From: Microlunatus speluncae
GTDB taxonomy: Bacteria > Actinomycetota > Actinomycetes > Propionibacteriales > Propionibacteriaceae
DNA length: 64,000 bases
NCBI RefSeq assembly: GCF_009299835.1
Contig: NZ_VKCZ01000004.1
Coordinates: 186,001 to 250,000, forward strand
Reading direction: 5' to 3'
Shown piece after piece: positions 25,025 through 33,406 of this stretch. Both the position numbers and the translations under genes were made by a program. Position 1 is the stretch's first letter; every line of letters begins with the position of its first letter. A model generated the notes under the pieces. The model saw nothing but the letters and a program-made list of their open reading frames with translations, was not told where the DNA came from and made no database searches.

Positions 25025-25633
25025 ATGGGCAAGATCACCTGCCACCAGACCATCTCGGCCGACGGTTACGCGGCCGGTCCGAACCAGTCCGAGGAGCGTC
25101 CGTTCGGTGAGGACGGCGGTGACGGCTGGGGTAACACCTTGCACAGTTGGATGTTCGACCATGCTGAGGAGAACCAGGCCGAGGTGCATCTGGGCACCAA
25201 GGCGGGCGCGTACATCATGGGCCGGAACATGTTCGGTCCGGTGCGGGGTGAGTGGGATCGGCCGTGGAACGGTTGGTGGGGCGAGGATCCGCCGTTCCAT
25301 GGCCCGGTGTTCGTGCTGACTCACCATGCCCGCGAGCCGCAGCCGATGGAGGGCGGCACGACGTACCACTTCGTCACCGACGGGATCGAGGCGGCGTTGG
25401 AGCGGGCGCGGGAGGCGGCCGGTGACGGCGACATCTCGATCGAGGGTGGCGCGGAGACGATCAACCAGTATCTGGCGGCGGGTCTGGTCGACGAGCTGCG
25501 GCTGCACATCGTGCCGATCACCCTGGGCAGCGGCGCCCGGCTGTTCGACGGCGTCCCGCCGCTGAAGCTGGAGCAGACCTACGGGCGGGCGGCGAGCACC
25601 GTCAGCCACATCACCTACCGCGTCCTGCGCTGA
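25025..25633 (+). CDS. Dihydrofolate reductase family protein (RibD C-terminal domain)
   Basis: The 202-residue protein matches the RibD_C/DHFR-like family: KITCHQTISADGYAAGPN at the start, AYIMGRNMFGPVRGEW near residue 62, GDISIEGGAETINQYLAAG near residue 135 and DELRLHIVPITLGSGARLF. These proteins bind NADPH; in most stand-alone members the substrate is unknown. ATG at 25025 is chosen because homology starts there and GAGGAGAC lies upstream. It is 28 bp ahead of the cupin gene, probably cotranscribed. Confidence 0.88.
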   Translation: MGKITCHQTISADGYAAGPNQSEERPFGEDGGDGWGNTLHSWMFDHAEENQAEVHLGTKAGAYIMGRNMFGPVRGEWDRPWNGWWGEDPPFHGPVFVLTHHAREPQPMEGGTTYHFVTDGIEAALERAREAAGDGDISIEGGAETINQYLAAGLVDELRLHIVPITLGSGARLFDGVPPLKLEQTYGRAASTVSHITYRVLR

Positions 25634-25661
25634 CCGCGGACGAAATCCAGAGGAGTTGATC

Positions 25662-26273
25662 ATGACCACCCAGGAGCTGCAAGGCTTCATCGACGAGGTC
25701 GAGCTCGTGCTCGCCGACACCGATGATCAGTACGAGATCACCGAGCGGATCGCCCCGCACCTGTCCGCCCTGCTGGCCGGCGGCTACCGGCTGCCGCCGG
25801 AGTTCGTCCGGCCGTCGGCGACCCGGCACCAGAACTACCCGCTCTACATCGCCCCCGACGATCGCTGGTCGCTGGTCTCCGTGGTCTGGAACGTCGGCCA
25901 GCGCACTCCCGTGCACGGGCACGAGATGTGGGGAGTGGTCGGCATCTACTCGGGGTCCGAACGCGAGATCCGCTACCTCAAGCCGGCCGCCGACGCGGTC
26001 GGGCCGCTGACGCCGGCCGGTGAGCAGGTCTGGCGCCGCGGTGAGGTCACGGTCTGCTGCACCACCGACGACGACGTCCACTCGGTGGTCGCCGAGGGCG
26101 ACGAGCCGACGATCGGGATCCACGTCTACGGCGGCAACATCGGCACCATGAGCCGGCCGTCGTACGATCCGGCCACCGGCGAGGTGCACCGGTTCGTCTC
26201 CGGCTGGGACGATCCGGCGGCGGGTGATCAACAGGACTCAGCGGCGGCCGAGCACCTCACGGAGCTGCGGTAG
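25662..26273 (+). CDS. Cysteine dioxygenase family cupin
   Basis: The 203-residue protein has the cysteine-dioxygenase-type cupin: RTPVHGHEMWGVVGIYSG near residue 85 supplies two Fe(II)-binding His, and DDDVHSVVAEGDEPTIGIHVYG near residue 145 the third. It could oxidise cysteine to cysteine sulfinate or, like bacterial relatives with an Arg/Gln change, 3-mercaptopropionate; the sequence alone does not decide. ATG at 25662 follows AGAGGAG. The last 36 bases overlap the convergent GH4 gene. Confidence 0.82.
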   Translation: MTTQELQGFIDEVELVLADTDDQYEITERIAPHLSALLAGGYRLPPEFVRPSATRHQNYPLYIAPDDRWSLVSVVWNVGQRTPVHGHEMWGVVGIYSGSEREIRYLKPAADAVGPLTPAGEQVWRRGEVTVCCTTDDDVHSVVAEGDEPTIGIHVYGGNIGTMSRPSYDPATGEVHRFVSGWDDPAAGDQQDSAAAEHLTELR

Positions 26274-27572
26274 CTCGGCCAGTTGCCGGTCGATGATCAA
26301 TTGGGCGTGCCGGACCGAATCCACCAATGGATGCAGGGCCAGGGCGCGGACGGCGAGTGATCGGGATCCGGTCCGGGCCGCGGTGATCACCGTACGTTCG
26401 ACGTCCTTCATGGTGATCACCACGCCCTGCTGGTACGGCTCCAGCGGCGCGGCCGGCAACGGGCGTGGGCCGGTGCCGTCCACCACGCAGGGCACCTCGA
26501 CCACCGCGTCGTCGTCCAGCCCGGTCAGGGTGCCGCGGTTGGCGACGTTGAGCACCAGCCGGGCCGGGCGGTCCCGGCCGATCGCCTTGATCAGCTCGAG
26601 CGCGACCCCCTCGTAGCCGCCGCCGGCAAGATCATCGTCGTCCCGGGCGCCGGCCCCGGTGGCCGATCGCTCCTCGGCCAGGTAGGTCTCCTCCCGGGCC
26701 TGCCGGGTGGTCTCCCACCGGTCCAGGGGATCCCGCTCGCCGGCGGCGAAGTAGTGATCTTGCTGGCGGGCCAGATACTCGCCGCGGGTCTCGCCGGCCG
26801 CCGTGATCGCGTCGACCGCGTCGGCGGTGGCGTACCAGTACCAGAGGTATTCGTTCGGGATGGCTCCCAGGCTGCGCAGCCAGTCGCCGCCGAACAGCCG
26901 CCCCTCCTCGACCCGGCCGAGCAGGTCGTCGGCCGCCAGCAGCTCCGGCAGCCGATCATGATCACCGACCATGATCCGGCGCAGCCAGCCGAGGTGGTTC
27001 AGCCCGGCGTAGTCGAACTCCGCGTCCTCCAGCCGTAGCCCGAGCGCGCGGCCGGCCCGGCGGAACAGCCCGACCGGGGAGTCGCAGATGCCGATCACCC
27101 GGGAGCCGAGCACGGTCGCGGCGGCCTCGGTCACCATCCCGGCCGGGTTGGTGAAGTTGATCAGCCAGGCCTCCGGCGCGACCCGGCGGACGGTCTCGGC
27201 GATCCGCAGCACCACCGGCACGGTCCGCAACCCGTAACAGAGCCCGCCGGCCCCGGTCGTCTCCTGCCCCAGCAGCCCCAGCTCGAGCGCGGACCGCTCG
27301 TCGCAGACCCGACCCGCGGTGCCGCCGACCCGGATCGCCTGGAACACGAAGTCGGCCCCGCGCAGGGCCGCTTCCAGGTCGGTCTCCAGCCGGACCGCCG
27401 GCCCGCCGCCGGCCCCGGCCATCGCGGCGATCACGGCGCCGATCCGCCGCAGCCGGTCGGCTCCGGTGTCGTACAGCACGAGCTCGTCGATCACCCGCTC
27501 CGGATCCGCGGCGAGGGCCCGGAAGATCAGCGGCACCCGGAAGCCGCCGCCGCCGATGATCGTCAACCGCAT
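26238..27572 (-). CDS. Family 4 glycoside hydrolase (6-phospho-beta-glucosidase type)
   Basis: GH4 enzymes use NAD+ and Mn2+ to cleave glycosidic bonds by an oxidation-elimination route. The 444-residue protein starts with the Rossmann motif TIIGGGGFRVP, has NFTNPAGMVTEA near residue 140, the metal-site Cys in IGICDSPVG near residue 163 and the His in AGLNHLGWLRR near residue 193. It resembles the 6-phospho-beta-glucosidase branch, though the phosphate site is not certain by eye and no PTS genes are near. It is divergent from a PfkB kinase gene, suggesting a shared sugar substrate. Confidence 0.87.
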   Translation of the reverse strand: MRLTIIGGGGFRVPLIFRALAADPERVIDELVLYDTGADRLRRIGAVIAAMAGAGGGPAVRLETDLEAALRGADFVFQAIRVGGTAGRVCDERSALELGLLGQETTGAGGLCYGLRTVPVVLRIAETVRRVAPEAWLINFTNPAGMVTEAAATVLGSRVIGICDSPVGLFRRAGRALGLRLEDAEFDYAGLNHLGWLRRIMVGDHDRLPELLAADDLLGRVEEGRLFGGDWLRSLGAIPNEYLWYWYATADAVDAITAAGETRGEYLARQQDHYFAAGERDPLDRWETTRQAREETYLAEERSATGAGARDDDDLAGGGYEGVALELIKAIGRDRPARLVLNVANRGTLTGLDDDAVVEVPCVVDGTGPRPLPAAPLEPYQQGVVITMKDVERTVITAARTGSRSLAVRALALHPLVDSVRHAQLIIDRQLAELPQLREVLGRR

Positions 27573-27676
27573 TCGTGTCCTCCGCGCCCGATCTCCATGT
27601 CCGGAACGGTAGCGTGGTCGCTTCGACCGGGCTCAGGGAGCGCTGAGTTCGGCGGCCGACGACGGAGGAGGTGGCG

Positions 27677-28750
27677 ATGGCCGAGCCCGAGTTCGACGTG
27701 TTCGTCACCGGCACCGTGTTCCTCGACATCATCTTCACCGGCCTGGGCCGGGCGCCGGCCGGCGGCCACGAGGTCTGGACCGAGGGGATGGGCTCCAGCC
27801 CCGGCGGCGTGGCCAACCTGGCCGTCGCCGCCTCCCGGCTCGGCCTGCGCACCTCGCTGGCGACGGCGTTCGGCGGCGACATCTACGGCGAATACTGCTG
27901 GCACGTGCTGGCCGAGCTGGAGGGCGTCGACCTCGGGCCGGCCCGGCAGTTCCGCAACTGGCATTCGCCGGTCACCGTGTCGCTGGCCTACGACGACGAC
28001 CGGGCGATGATCACCCACGCCCATCCGCCGCCGCTCGGCCCGACCGAGTTGATCATCGACCCGCCGGCGACCCGGCTGGCCTACGCCGACATGGCGGCCG
28101 AGCGCGCCGCCTGGCTCGATCACGCGCTGGACCGGGGGGTCCGGGTGTTCGCCGACGTCGGCTGGGACGAGACCGAGACCTGGGACACGGCCACTCTGAT
28201 CGAACGGCTGCGCGGCTGCTACGCGTTCGTCCCGAATGCGGGCGAGGCGATGGGGTTCACCCGGACCAACTCGCCCGGCGCGGCGCTGGAGGTGATCCGG
28301 GACTGGGTGCCGCTGGCCGTGGTCACCGCCGGCACCGGCGGCGCGTTCGCGGCCGACGCCGAGACCGGGGAGACCGCCTGGGTGCCGTCGCTGTCCGTAC
28401 CGGCGCTGGATCCGACCGGGGCCGGCGACGTGTTCCTGGCCGGGCTGATGTTCGGCACCCTGCGCGAGCTGTCGCTGACCCACCGGCTCCGGTTCGCCGG
28501 GCTGTGCGCGGCGCTGTCGGTGCAGCAGTTCGGCGGCGCGCTGGCCGCGCCGGGCTGGGCCGATCTGGCCGCCTGGTGGGCCGGGGCGAAGGGCTCGGAG
28601 CGCTATGCCCGCGACTTCTCCTTCCTGCCCGACCTGATCCCGGCCGGGGTTGACGGCAAGGTGCGCCGGGCGATGGCGACGATCGGCCTCGGCGAGCTGC
28701 TGGGCTCCGAAGAAGATGATCATGATCATGACTCGGCCGCGCCGCAGTAG
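27677..28750 (+). CDS. PfkB-family carbohydrate kinase
   Basis: The 357-residue ribokinase-like protein shows the N-terminal GSSPGGVANLAVAASRLG signature near residue 40 and the C-terminal PfkB signature DPTGAGDVFLAGLM near residue 243 with the catalytic Asp. The substrate may be a sugar or nucleoside. ATG at 27677 is chosen over GTG at 27671 because GGAGGAGG lies just upstream. It is divergent from the GH4 gene. The last codons contain a TGATCATGATCATGA run. A degenerate relative of the 23 bp dispersed repeat (27619-27642) lies just upstream. Confidence 0.88.
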   Translation: MAEPEFDVFVTGTVFLDIIFTGLGRAPAGGHEVWTEGMGSSPGGVANLAVAASRLGLRTSLATAFGGDIYGEYCWHVLAELEGVDLGPARQFRNWHSPVTVSLAYDDDRAMITHAHPPPLGPTELIIDPPATRLAYADMAAERAAWLDHALDRGVRVFADVGWDETETWDTATLIERLRGCYAFVPNAGEAMGFTRTNSPGAALEVIRDWVPLAVVTAGTGGAFAADAETGETAWVPSLSVPALDPTGAGDVFLAGLMFGTLRELSLTHRLRFAGLCAALSVQQFGGALAAPGWADLAAWWAGAKGSERYARDFSFLPDLIPAGVDGKVRRAMATIGLGELLGSEEDDHDHDSAAPQ

Positions 28751-28759
28751 TCTGCTCCG

Positions 28760-29404
28760 GTGGCGATCAACGACCTGAGCGAGCAGGAACTCAAACGACT
28801 GTACGGGCACTCGGCCGGACTCACCCCCACCGAGGCCGCCCGGCTGTTCGACGGCTACCCGGGCCGCTGGTGGATCGCCGGCGGCTGGGCGATCGAGGCG
28901 TTCACCGGCGTCCAGCGGCCGCACGGTGATCTTGATCCGAGCGTGCCCCGGCACGAGCTGGCCCTGCTCCGCCGGCACCTCGCCGGCCGGTTCGATGTCT
29001 GGATCGCCGACCGCGGCTCGCTGCTGCCGTTGCTTCCCGACGAGGATCCGGACGGGCCGCCGGAGAAGCTGCTGCCGGAGGAGTGCGAGAACCTGTGGCT
29101 GCGGCCGGGCGGAGACGAGCCGTGGGCGTACGACATCATCCTGATGACCGTTGATCAGCAGACCTGGTCCTACAAGCGGGACCAGCGGATCCGGCTGCCG
29201 CTGGCCGACATCCTGTGGCGCCAGGACGGCGTGAACTACCTCCGGCCCGAGATCCAGCTGCTGCACAAGGCCCGCGGCCTGCGGCCGAAGGATCAGTTCG
29301 ACTTCGAGGCCGTGCTGCCCCGGCTGGAGCCGGAACGGCGGGACTGGCTCCGCGCCGCCCTGGAGCTGGCCCACCCCGGGCACCCCTGGCTCACGGAGCT
29401 GTGA
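28760..29404 (+). CDS. Nucleotidyltransferase-fold protein, aminoglycoside/lincosamide transferase-like
   Basis: The 214-residue protein contains the nucleotidyltransferase core WWIAGGWAIEAFTG followed by RPHGDLDPSV near residues 35-58, where the Asp residues would bind metal. The layout (GGWA, then R-PHGDLD, then LRPEIQLLHKAR near residue 170) resembles lincosamide nucleotidyltransferases and related orphan proteins. A role in antibiotic modification is possible but not shown. Start is GTG at 28760. Its stop TGA and that of the convergent WYL gene share a single TGATCA. Confidence 0.72.
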   Translation: MAINDLSEQELKRLYGHSAGLTPTEAARLFDGYPGRWWIAGGWAIEAFTGVQRPHGDLDPSVPRHELALLRRHLAGRFDVWIADRGSLLPLLPDEDPDGPPEKLLPEECENLWLRPGGDEPWAYDIILMTVDQQTWSYKRDQRIRLPLADILWRQDGVNYLRPEIQLLHKARGLRPKDQFDFEAVLPRLEPERRDWLRAALELAHPGHPWLTEL

Positions 29405-30370
29405 TCACGAGTCGGTGATCGCCGCGGCCATTCGCCGGGCCACCTCGGCCACGGCCTGGCGGAGCTCGTCGCCGCCCTCCACCCGGAACTCGAACGGCAA
29501 CGCCGACAGCCATTCGCCGGCATACATGGCGGGGTTGCTGGTGCTCCCGGTCAGCCGGCAGTGCCCGTCGTCGACCGGCTCCAGCCGGCCCATCGGACCG
29601 GAGATGTACGGCGCGACGGCGGCGGCCGGGGCCGCGAAGACCACCTGCGTCCGGTATTCCCAGCTGGCGCCGAGATGCTGCTCCAGCAGGGCGACCGGAT
29701 CGAGGTCGGCCGGCGGCTCGAACCGGTCGGCCAGCGGCTCGTACGCGATCACCCGGTCGATCCGGAAGGTGCGCACCGAGTCGACGTAATGGGCCAGGCA
29801 GAGCAGATACCAGCGGCCGTTGCGGACCACCACGGCCCAGGGATCGACGACGGTCTCCAGTGACGTCCCCGACGCCGTCCGGTACGACAGCCGCCCGCGC
29901 CGCTGGGCCGCGACCGAGTCGACCACGGCGGTGATCAGGACCGGGTCCGGCCGGGCCGAGTTCCGGTCCGGGGCGGCGAGCGCGTTCGCCCGGAGCACCG
30001 CGGCCTGCCGGCCGACCGCCTCCGGCAGCGCCCGCAGTAGCTTGCCCAGGCCGGAGCCGACCGGATCGTCCGGATCGGCGGCCGCGTGGTGGCCGTCCAG
30101 CACCGCCATCACCAGCCCGAGCGCCTCCGAGGAGGAGAAGACCAGCGGCGGCAGCCGGAGGCCGCGACCGACCCGGTAACCGCCGTACGGCCCGCGGACC
30201 GACTCCACCGGCACCCCGGCCTCGCGAAGGATCGCGACGTAGCGCCGGGCGGCGCGGTCGGTCACGCCGAGCCGGTCGGCCAGCGCCGTGGCGGTGATGC
30301 CCGGGGCGGCCTGCAGCAACTCGAGCGTGCGCAACGCCCGCGCGGTGGGACTCTCCTCGCGACTGTCCAT
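29405..30370 (-). CDS. WYL-domain transcriptional regulator (YafY/DeoR-like)
   Basis: The 321-residue protein has a DeoR-like HTH (TATALADRLGVTDRAARRYV) at residues 25-45, a connecting LRLPPLVFSSSEALGL segment, and a WYL domain at about residues 150-220 with VVRNGRWYLLCLAHYVDSVR. WYL domains sense nucleic-acid or other ligands. It is divergent from the alpha/beta hydrolase gene (57 bp apart), which it may control. Confidence 0.88.
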   Translation of the reverse strand: MDSREESPTARALRTLELLQAAPGITATALADRLGVTDRAARRYVAILREAGVPVESVRGPYGGYRVGRGLRLPPLVFSSSEALGLVMAVLDGHHAAADPDDPVGSGLGKLLRALPEAVGRQAAVLRANALAAPDRNSARPDPVLITAVVDSVAAQRRGRLSYRTASGTSLETVVDPWAVVVRNGRWYLLCLAHYVDSVRTFRIDRVIAYEPLADRFEPPADLDPVALLEQHLGASWEYRTQVVFAAPAAAVAPYISGPMGRLEPVDDGHCRLTGSTSNPAMYAGEWLSALPFEFRVEGGDELRQAVAEVARRMAAAITDS

Positions 30371-30427
30371 CGAGTCGCAGCCTAATCAGGAAGCTGAACG
30401 TCCGGAACCGGTTCTAGGTTCACCGAC

Positions 30428-31114
30428 ATGGACATCATCCTCATCCCTGGCATGTGGCTCACCGGCGCGGTCTGGCGGGAGACGGCCGACGAACTGGTTC
30501 GGTTCGGGCACCGTCCGGTCGCCCTGACCCTGCCCGGTCAGGGCGACGGCGCATCGACCGCGACCCTGGACGATCAGCTCGCTGCCGTCCTGGCCGCCGT
30601 GGATGCCGCCGACCGGCCGCTGGTCGTCGGCCACTCGGCGGCCAGCGCCCTGGCCTGGCTGGTCGCCGACCGCCGGCCGGACGGTGTGGCCCGGGTGGCC
30701 CTGGTGGGCGGGTTCCCGACGGCCGACGGCGACCCGTACTTCTCGGCCTTCCCGATCGTCGACGGCGTGATGGCCTTTCCCGGCTGGGAGCCCTTCGCGG
30801 GGCCCGACATCGCCGACCTGGACGAGCCGCTGCGGCGCGAGCTGGCCGCCGGCGCGGTCGCCGTGCCCGAGGGGGTGACCGGTGGGATCGTGCGGCTGAC
30901 CGACGAGCGCCGCTTCGACGTCCCGGTCACCCTGGTCTGTCCCGAGTTCAGCGCCGCCGATGCGAAGGAATGGGTCGACGGCGGCGACCTGCCGGAGCTG
31001 GCCAGGGCCGGTGACGTCTCCTACGCCGACATCGATTCGGGGCACTGGCCGATGACCAGCCGCCCGGCCGAGCTGGCCCGGGTGCTCGACGGGGTGGCCC
31101 GCGGCGTGTCATGA
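30428..31114 (+). CDS. Alpha/beta hydrolase
   Basis: The 228-residue protein has a standard alpha/beta-hydrolase layout: oxyanion strand IILIPGMWLTGAVW at the N-terminus, nucleophile elbow VVGHSAASALAWL near residue 70, and the catalytic His in IDSGHWPMTSRP near residue 200. The cap region is small. Substrate unknown. It is coupled to the GNAT gene by an ATGA overlap. Confidence 0.87.
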   Translation: MDIILIPGMWLTGAVWRETADELVRFGHRPVALTLPGQGDGASTATLDDQLAAVLAAVDAADRPLVVGHSAASALAWLVADRRPDGVARVALVGGFPTADGDPYFSAFPIVDGVMAFPGWEPFAGPDIADLDEPLRRELAAGAVAVPEGVTGGIVRLTDERRFDVPVTLVCPEFSAADAKEWVDGGDLPELARAGDVSYADIDSGHWPMTSRPAELARVLDGVARGVS

Positions 31115-31665
31115 GCCTCTCGATCGTGACCCTGGACGGCTCGACCTGGGATCGGTTCGCCGAGCTGGTCGAGCGGAACAACGGGATCTTCGGCGGCTGC
31201 TGGTGCATCGGATTCCACCGCGACCGGGGCGAACCGGGGATCGGCCATCGAGCGGCCAAGGAGCAACTGGTCCGGACGGGCGAGGCCCACGCCGCCCTGG
31301 TCCTCGACGCCGATGGTGCCGCCCAGGGCTGGGCCCAGTTCGGTCCGACCGCCGGCCTGGGGATCAAGCACCGGCGGGAGTACGAGAAGCAGCCGCCGCC
31401 GACCCCGGACTGGCGGATCACCTGCATCTTCGTCGACAAGCGGCACCGCGGCCAGGGCGTCGCCCGGGCCGCGCTGGAAGGCGCCCTGGACCAGATCAGC
31501 GCGGCCGGCGGCGGCCTGGTCGAGGCGATCTCGGAGGTGACCGACGGCCGGGTGGCACACGGCCGATTCCTGTTCAGTGCGACCGTCGAGCTGTTCGAAG
31601 ACCTCGGCTTCACCCGGCTCCGCCAGGTCGGCAAACACGCCTGGATCGTCCACCGCCACCTCTGA
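31111..31665 (+). CDS. GNAT-family N-acetyltransferase
   Basis: The 184-residue protein has the acetyl-CoA pyrophosphate loop in IFVDKRHRGQGVARAALEGA near residue 110 and the terminal GNAT strand FLFSATVELFEDLGFTRL. A Cys-Trp-Cys segment (FGGCWCIGFHRD) near residue 29 is typical of one GNAT branch. Substrate unknown. It overlaps the hydrolase stop by 4 bp. Confidence 0.87.
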   Translation: MSLSIVTLDGSTWDRFAELVERNNGIFGGCWCIGFHRDRGEPGIGHRAAKEQLVRTGEAHAALVLDADGAAQGWAQFGPTAGLGIKHRREYEKQPPPTPDWRITCIFVDKRHRGQGVARAALEGALDQISAAGGGLVEAISEVTDGRVAHGRFLFSATVELFEDLGFTRLRQVGKHAWIVHRHL

Positions 31666-31728
31666 TCACGGCCGACCCGTCAATGCCACCCCACGAAGTC
31701 GAGCCGACGGTCTGTGACGATTGGGGTC

Positions 31729-32163
31729 GTGATCACCGTCTATCTCGACCGGGATTCCGTCGCGATGGGCGACGACGTCGTCCCGCACTCGGTTGCCTGG
31801 GAGTTCGAGGACAGCGCCGCGCCGGGCGACGTGCTGGCCCGGGTCCTGTCCGAGCGCTATCTCGCGCGGGTGGCCGGTCCGGTGGCCTGGGGCTTCGAGG
31901 TCGGCGCTTTCACCGTGCAGCATTATCCGGAGTTCATCGCGATCGAGGCGGTGCAGACGGTCACCGCGGCGGCGGTGCTGCAGCCGTCGGCCGGGACCTG
32001 GCAGGTGGTCCCGCTGCGCGCCCGGGTGCTCACCATTCCGTTCCTGGACCGGCCGGACTGGGCCGTCGCCGACCGCCAGTTCGCCGTCGACCTTCGGTAC
32101 TCGACCGAGGGTGCGGCCCGCGATCCCGAGACGTACGTGAGCTGGCTCGGCCGGCACCGATGA
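31729..32163 (+). CDS. Hypothetical protein
   Basis: This 144-residue protein has no recognised family. It begins VITVYLDRDSVAMGDDVVPH and alternates short hydrophobic strands with polar turns, consistent with a small beta-rich cytoplasmic protein; there is no signal peptide or membrane helix. GTG at 31729 is preferred, with GTG at 31714 as the alternative. The hairpin repeat of the AbiEi/DUF559 locus begins nine bases after its stop. Confidence 0.6.
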   Translation: MITVYLDRDSVAMGDDVVPHSVAWEFEDSAAPGDVLARVLSERYLARVAGPVAWGFEVGAFTVQHYPEFIAIEAVQTVTAAAVLQPSAGTWQVVPLRARVLTIPFLDRPDWAVADRQFAVDLRYSTEGAARDPETYVSWLGRHR

Positions 32164-32171
32164 TCCCGGCC

Positions 32172-32220
32172 GGATAGCGGTCAATTTGGCCGCGACTACC
32201 CGGCCAAGTTGACCGGCATG
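32172..32220. repeat. 49 bp hairpin repeat, left copy
   Basis: Arms GGTCAATTTGGCCG (32179-32192) and CGGCCAAGTTGACC (32201-32214) pair with one mismatch around CGACTACC. The whole 49 bp block recurs at 33237-33285 in the same orientation with about four changes. The stop codon and last residues (VNLAG) of the minus-strand gene at 32196-33221 fall inside it. Confidence 0.85.
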
Positions 32221-33221
32221 ATGGCCCGACACCCTTCGCACGGGGTGAGCGGGCCGGGCCAGCCGCGGAGCGCGAGGTTGGCGGCGAGCTGGTGTGCGAC
32301 GCGACAGGGTGAGCCGACCACATCGCCGTAGCCGTACCGCAGCGTGGCCAGGCCCCGACCGGTCGACCGGTTGTCCCGGCGCAGGTCGCGGAATCGGCCC
32401 GCGCCGTCGTGTCCGCGGTGCCCGTCCAGCTCGACGAGCAATCCGTACGCCTGATACCAGACGTCGATCTCGCTGCCGGGCAGGGTCGCCTGCCGAGTCC
32501 CGATCGGGAGTCCGTGCGCCCGCTCGACGTCGCGGAGGTAGTGCTGCTCGAGCGGGCTGCGAGCACCGGCCGCGGCGTCGTCGAGCAACTCGCCGAGCAG
32601 CTTGCGTCGCGGCATTCTGGGGCGCCGGACGAGCGCGGCGCGGAGCCGGTCAGGCGTCGTTCGTCGCAACTGCACCGCCCGGCCGATCCAGCCGATCAGG
32701 TCGTCCAACTCGGCCGTCGCGGCGAGGTCGAGGAGCGTGTCCTCGACGCCGGTCCGGGGCGGGGAGCCCCGTCCGGGCCGGCGCATTCCGGGCTGCTCGC
32801 GCCGGAAGTCCCAGGGGCCGGCGATCCGCGGCCGGCCGCCCGAACCCGGCACCAGTACGGTGATCACGGCCGGGGGTTCCTCGATGATGCCGTGCAGGTG
32901 ACCGGCGGCGGCGCCACCGAGCCGCGCCTCGTCGCCGCCGACCAACAGGCCGGCCCAGGCCCAACTCCGCCAATCGGGCTCGGCCGGATCCGTGCAGTAG
33001 ACGCCCCGGGTCAGCGGCCGCCAGGCCTCCTCGCCGAGGAGCCGGATCAGCGCGTGCCGGCCCAGGCCGAGGCCGAGCGCCTGCTCCCGGCTCACGACGC
33101 GATCCTGGTAGGCGGCCAGCCGGAGCAGTTCCGGCGGCACGGCCTGACGTGGGTGCACAGTCCGGGACTGTGCCAGGCGAGCCGCCGCCGAGCCACCGCC
33201 CAGCCTCATTTCTGTGGACAA
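32196..33221 (-). CDS. AbiEi-like N-domain plus DUF559 nuclease-like domain protein
   Basis: The 341-residue protein resembles the large actinobacterial family annotated as type IV toxin-antitoxin AbiEi antitoxin domain proteins. The N-terminal part (QDRVVSREQALGLGLGRHAL then WRPLTRGVYCTDP) is the winged-helix AbiEi-like region. The C-terminal part (LPGSEIDVWYQAYGLLVELD then DNRSTGRGLATLRYGYGDV) matches the DUF559/Vsr-like fold with possible catalytic acidic residues. No AbiEii partner is adjacent, so toxin-antitoxin function is doubtful. Direct hairpin repeats bracket it, which hints at cassette-like movement. Confidence 0.75.
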   Translation of the reverse strand: MSTEMRLGGGSAAARLAQSRTVHPRQAVPPELLRLAAYQDRVVSREQALGLGLGRHALIRLLGEEAWRPLTRGVYCTDPAEPDWRSWAWAGLLVGGDEARLGGAAAGHLHGIIEEPPAVITVLVPGSGGRPRIAGPWDFRREQPGMRRPGRGSPPRTGVEDTLLDLAATAELDDLIGWIGRAVQLRRTTPDRLRAALVRRPRMPRRKLLGELLDDAAAGARSPLEQHYLRDVERAHGLPIGTRQATLPGSEIDVWYQAYGLLVELDGHRGHDGAGRFRDLRRDNRSTGRGLATLRYGYGDVVGSPCRVAHQLAANLALRGWPGPLTPCEGCRAIMPVNLAG

Positions 33222-33236
33222 CTCCGCGCGCTCGCG

Positions 33237-33285
33237 GGATAAAGGTCAACTTGGCCGCGACTACCCGGCCAAGTTGACCGGCTTG
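33237..33285. repeat. 49 bp hairpin repeat, right copy
   Basis: Arms GGTCAACTTGGCCG (33244-33257) and CGGCCAAGTTGACC (33266-33279) are perfect over 14 bp with the same loop CGACTACC as the left copy. It lies 16 bases upstream of the AbiEi/DUF559 start. Confidence 0.85.
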
Positions 33286-33364
33286 TCGACGGCGAGGTCG
33301 GGTTAACCGCAGGGCCAAGGCACCGGTTGGCCGGATCGTGCGGCGGGGCATTCGAGCCTTGAAT

Positions 33365-33383
33365 CTGTGTTATGCATACACAG
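33365..33383. promoter_or_regulatory. Palindromic candidate operator
   Basis: CTGTGT and ACACAG flank the centre TATGCAT, in the 5' region of the DUF2306 gene, 24 bp before its ATG. AT-rich sequence in this otherwise GC-rich area suggests a promoter/operator. No regulator gene is adjacent, so its ligand is unknown. Confidence 0.45.
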
Positions 33384-33406
33384 TTTCCGAATCGGCCGGG
33401 GAGCCG

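Noticed and set aside
32196..33221. Complete type IV toxin-antitoxin system
   Set aside because: There is no AbiEii-type nucleotidyltransferase next to it; the NTase-fold genes at 28760 and 54454 are not adjacent.
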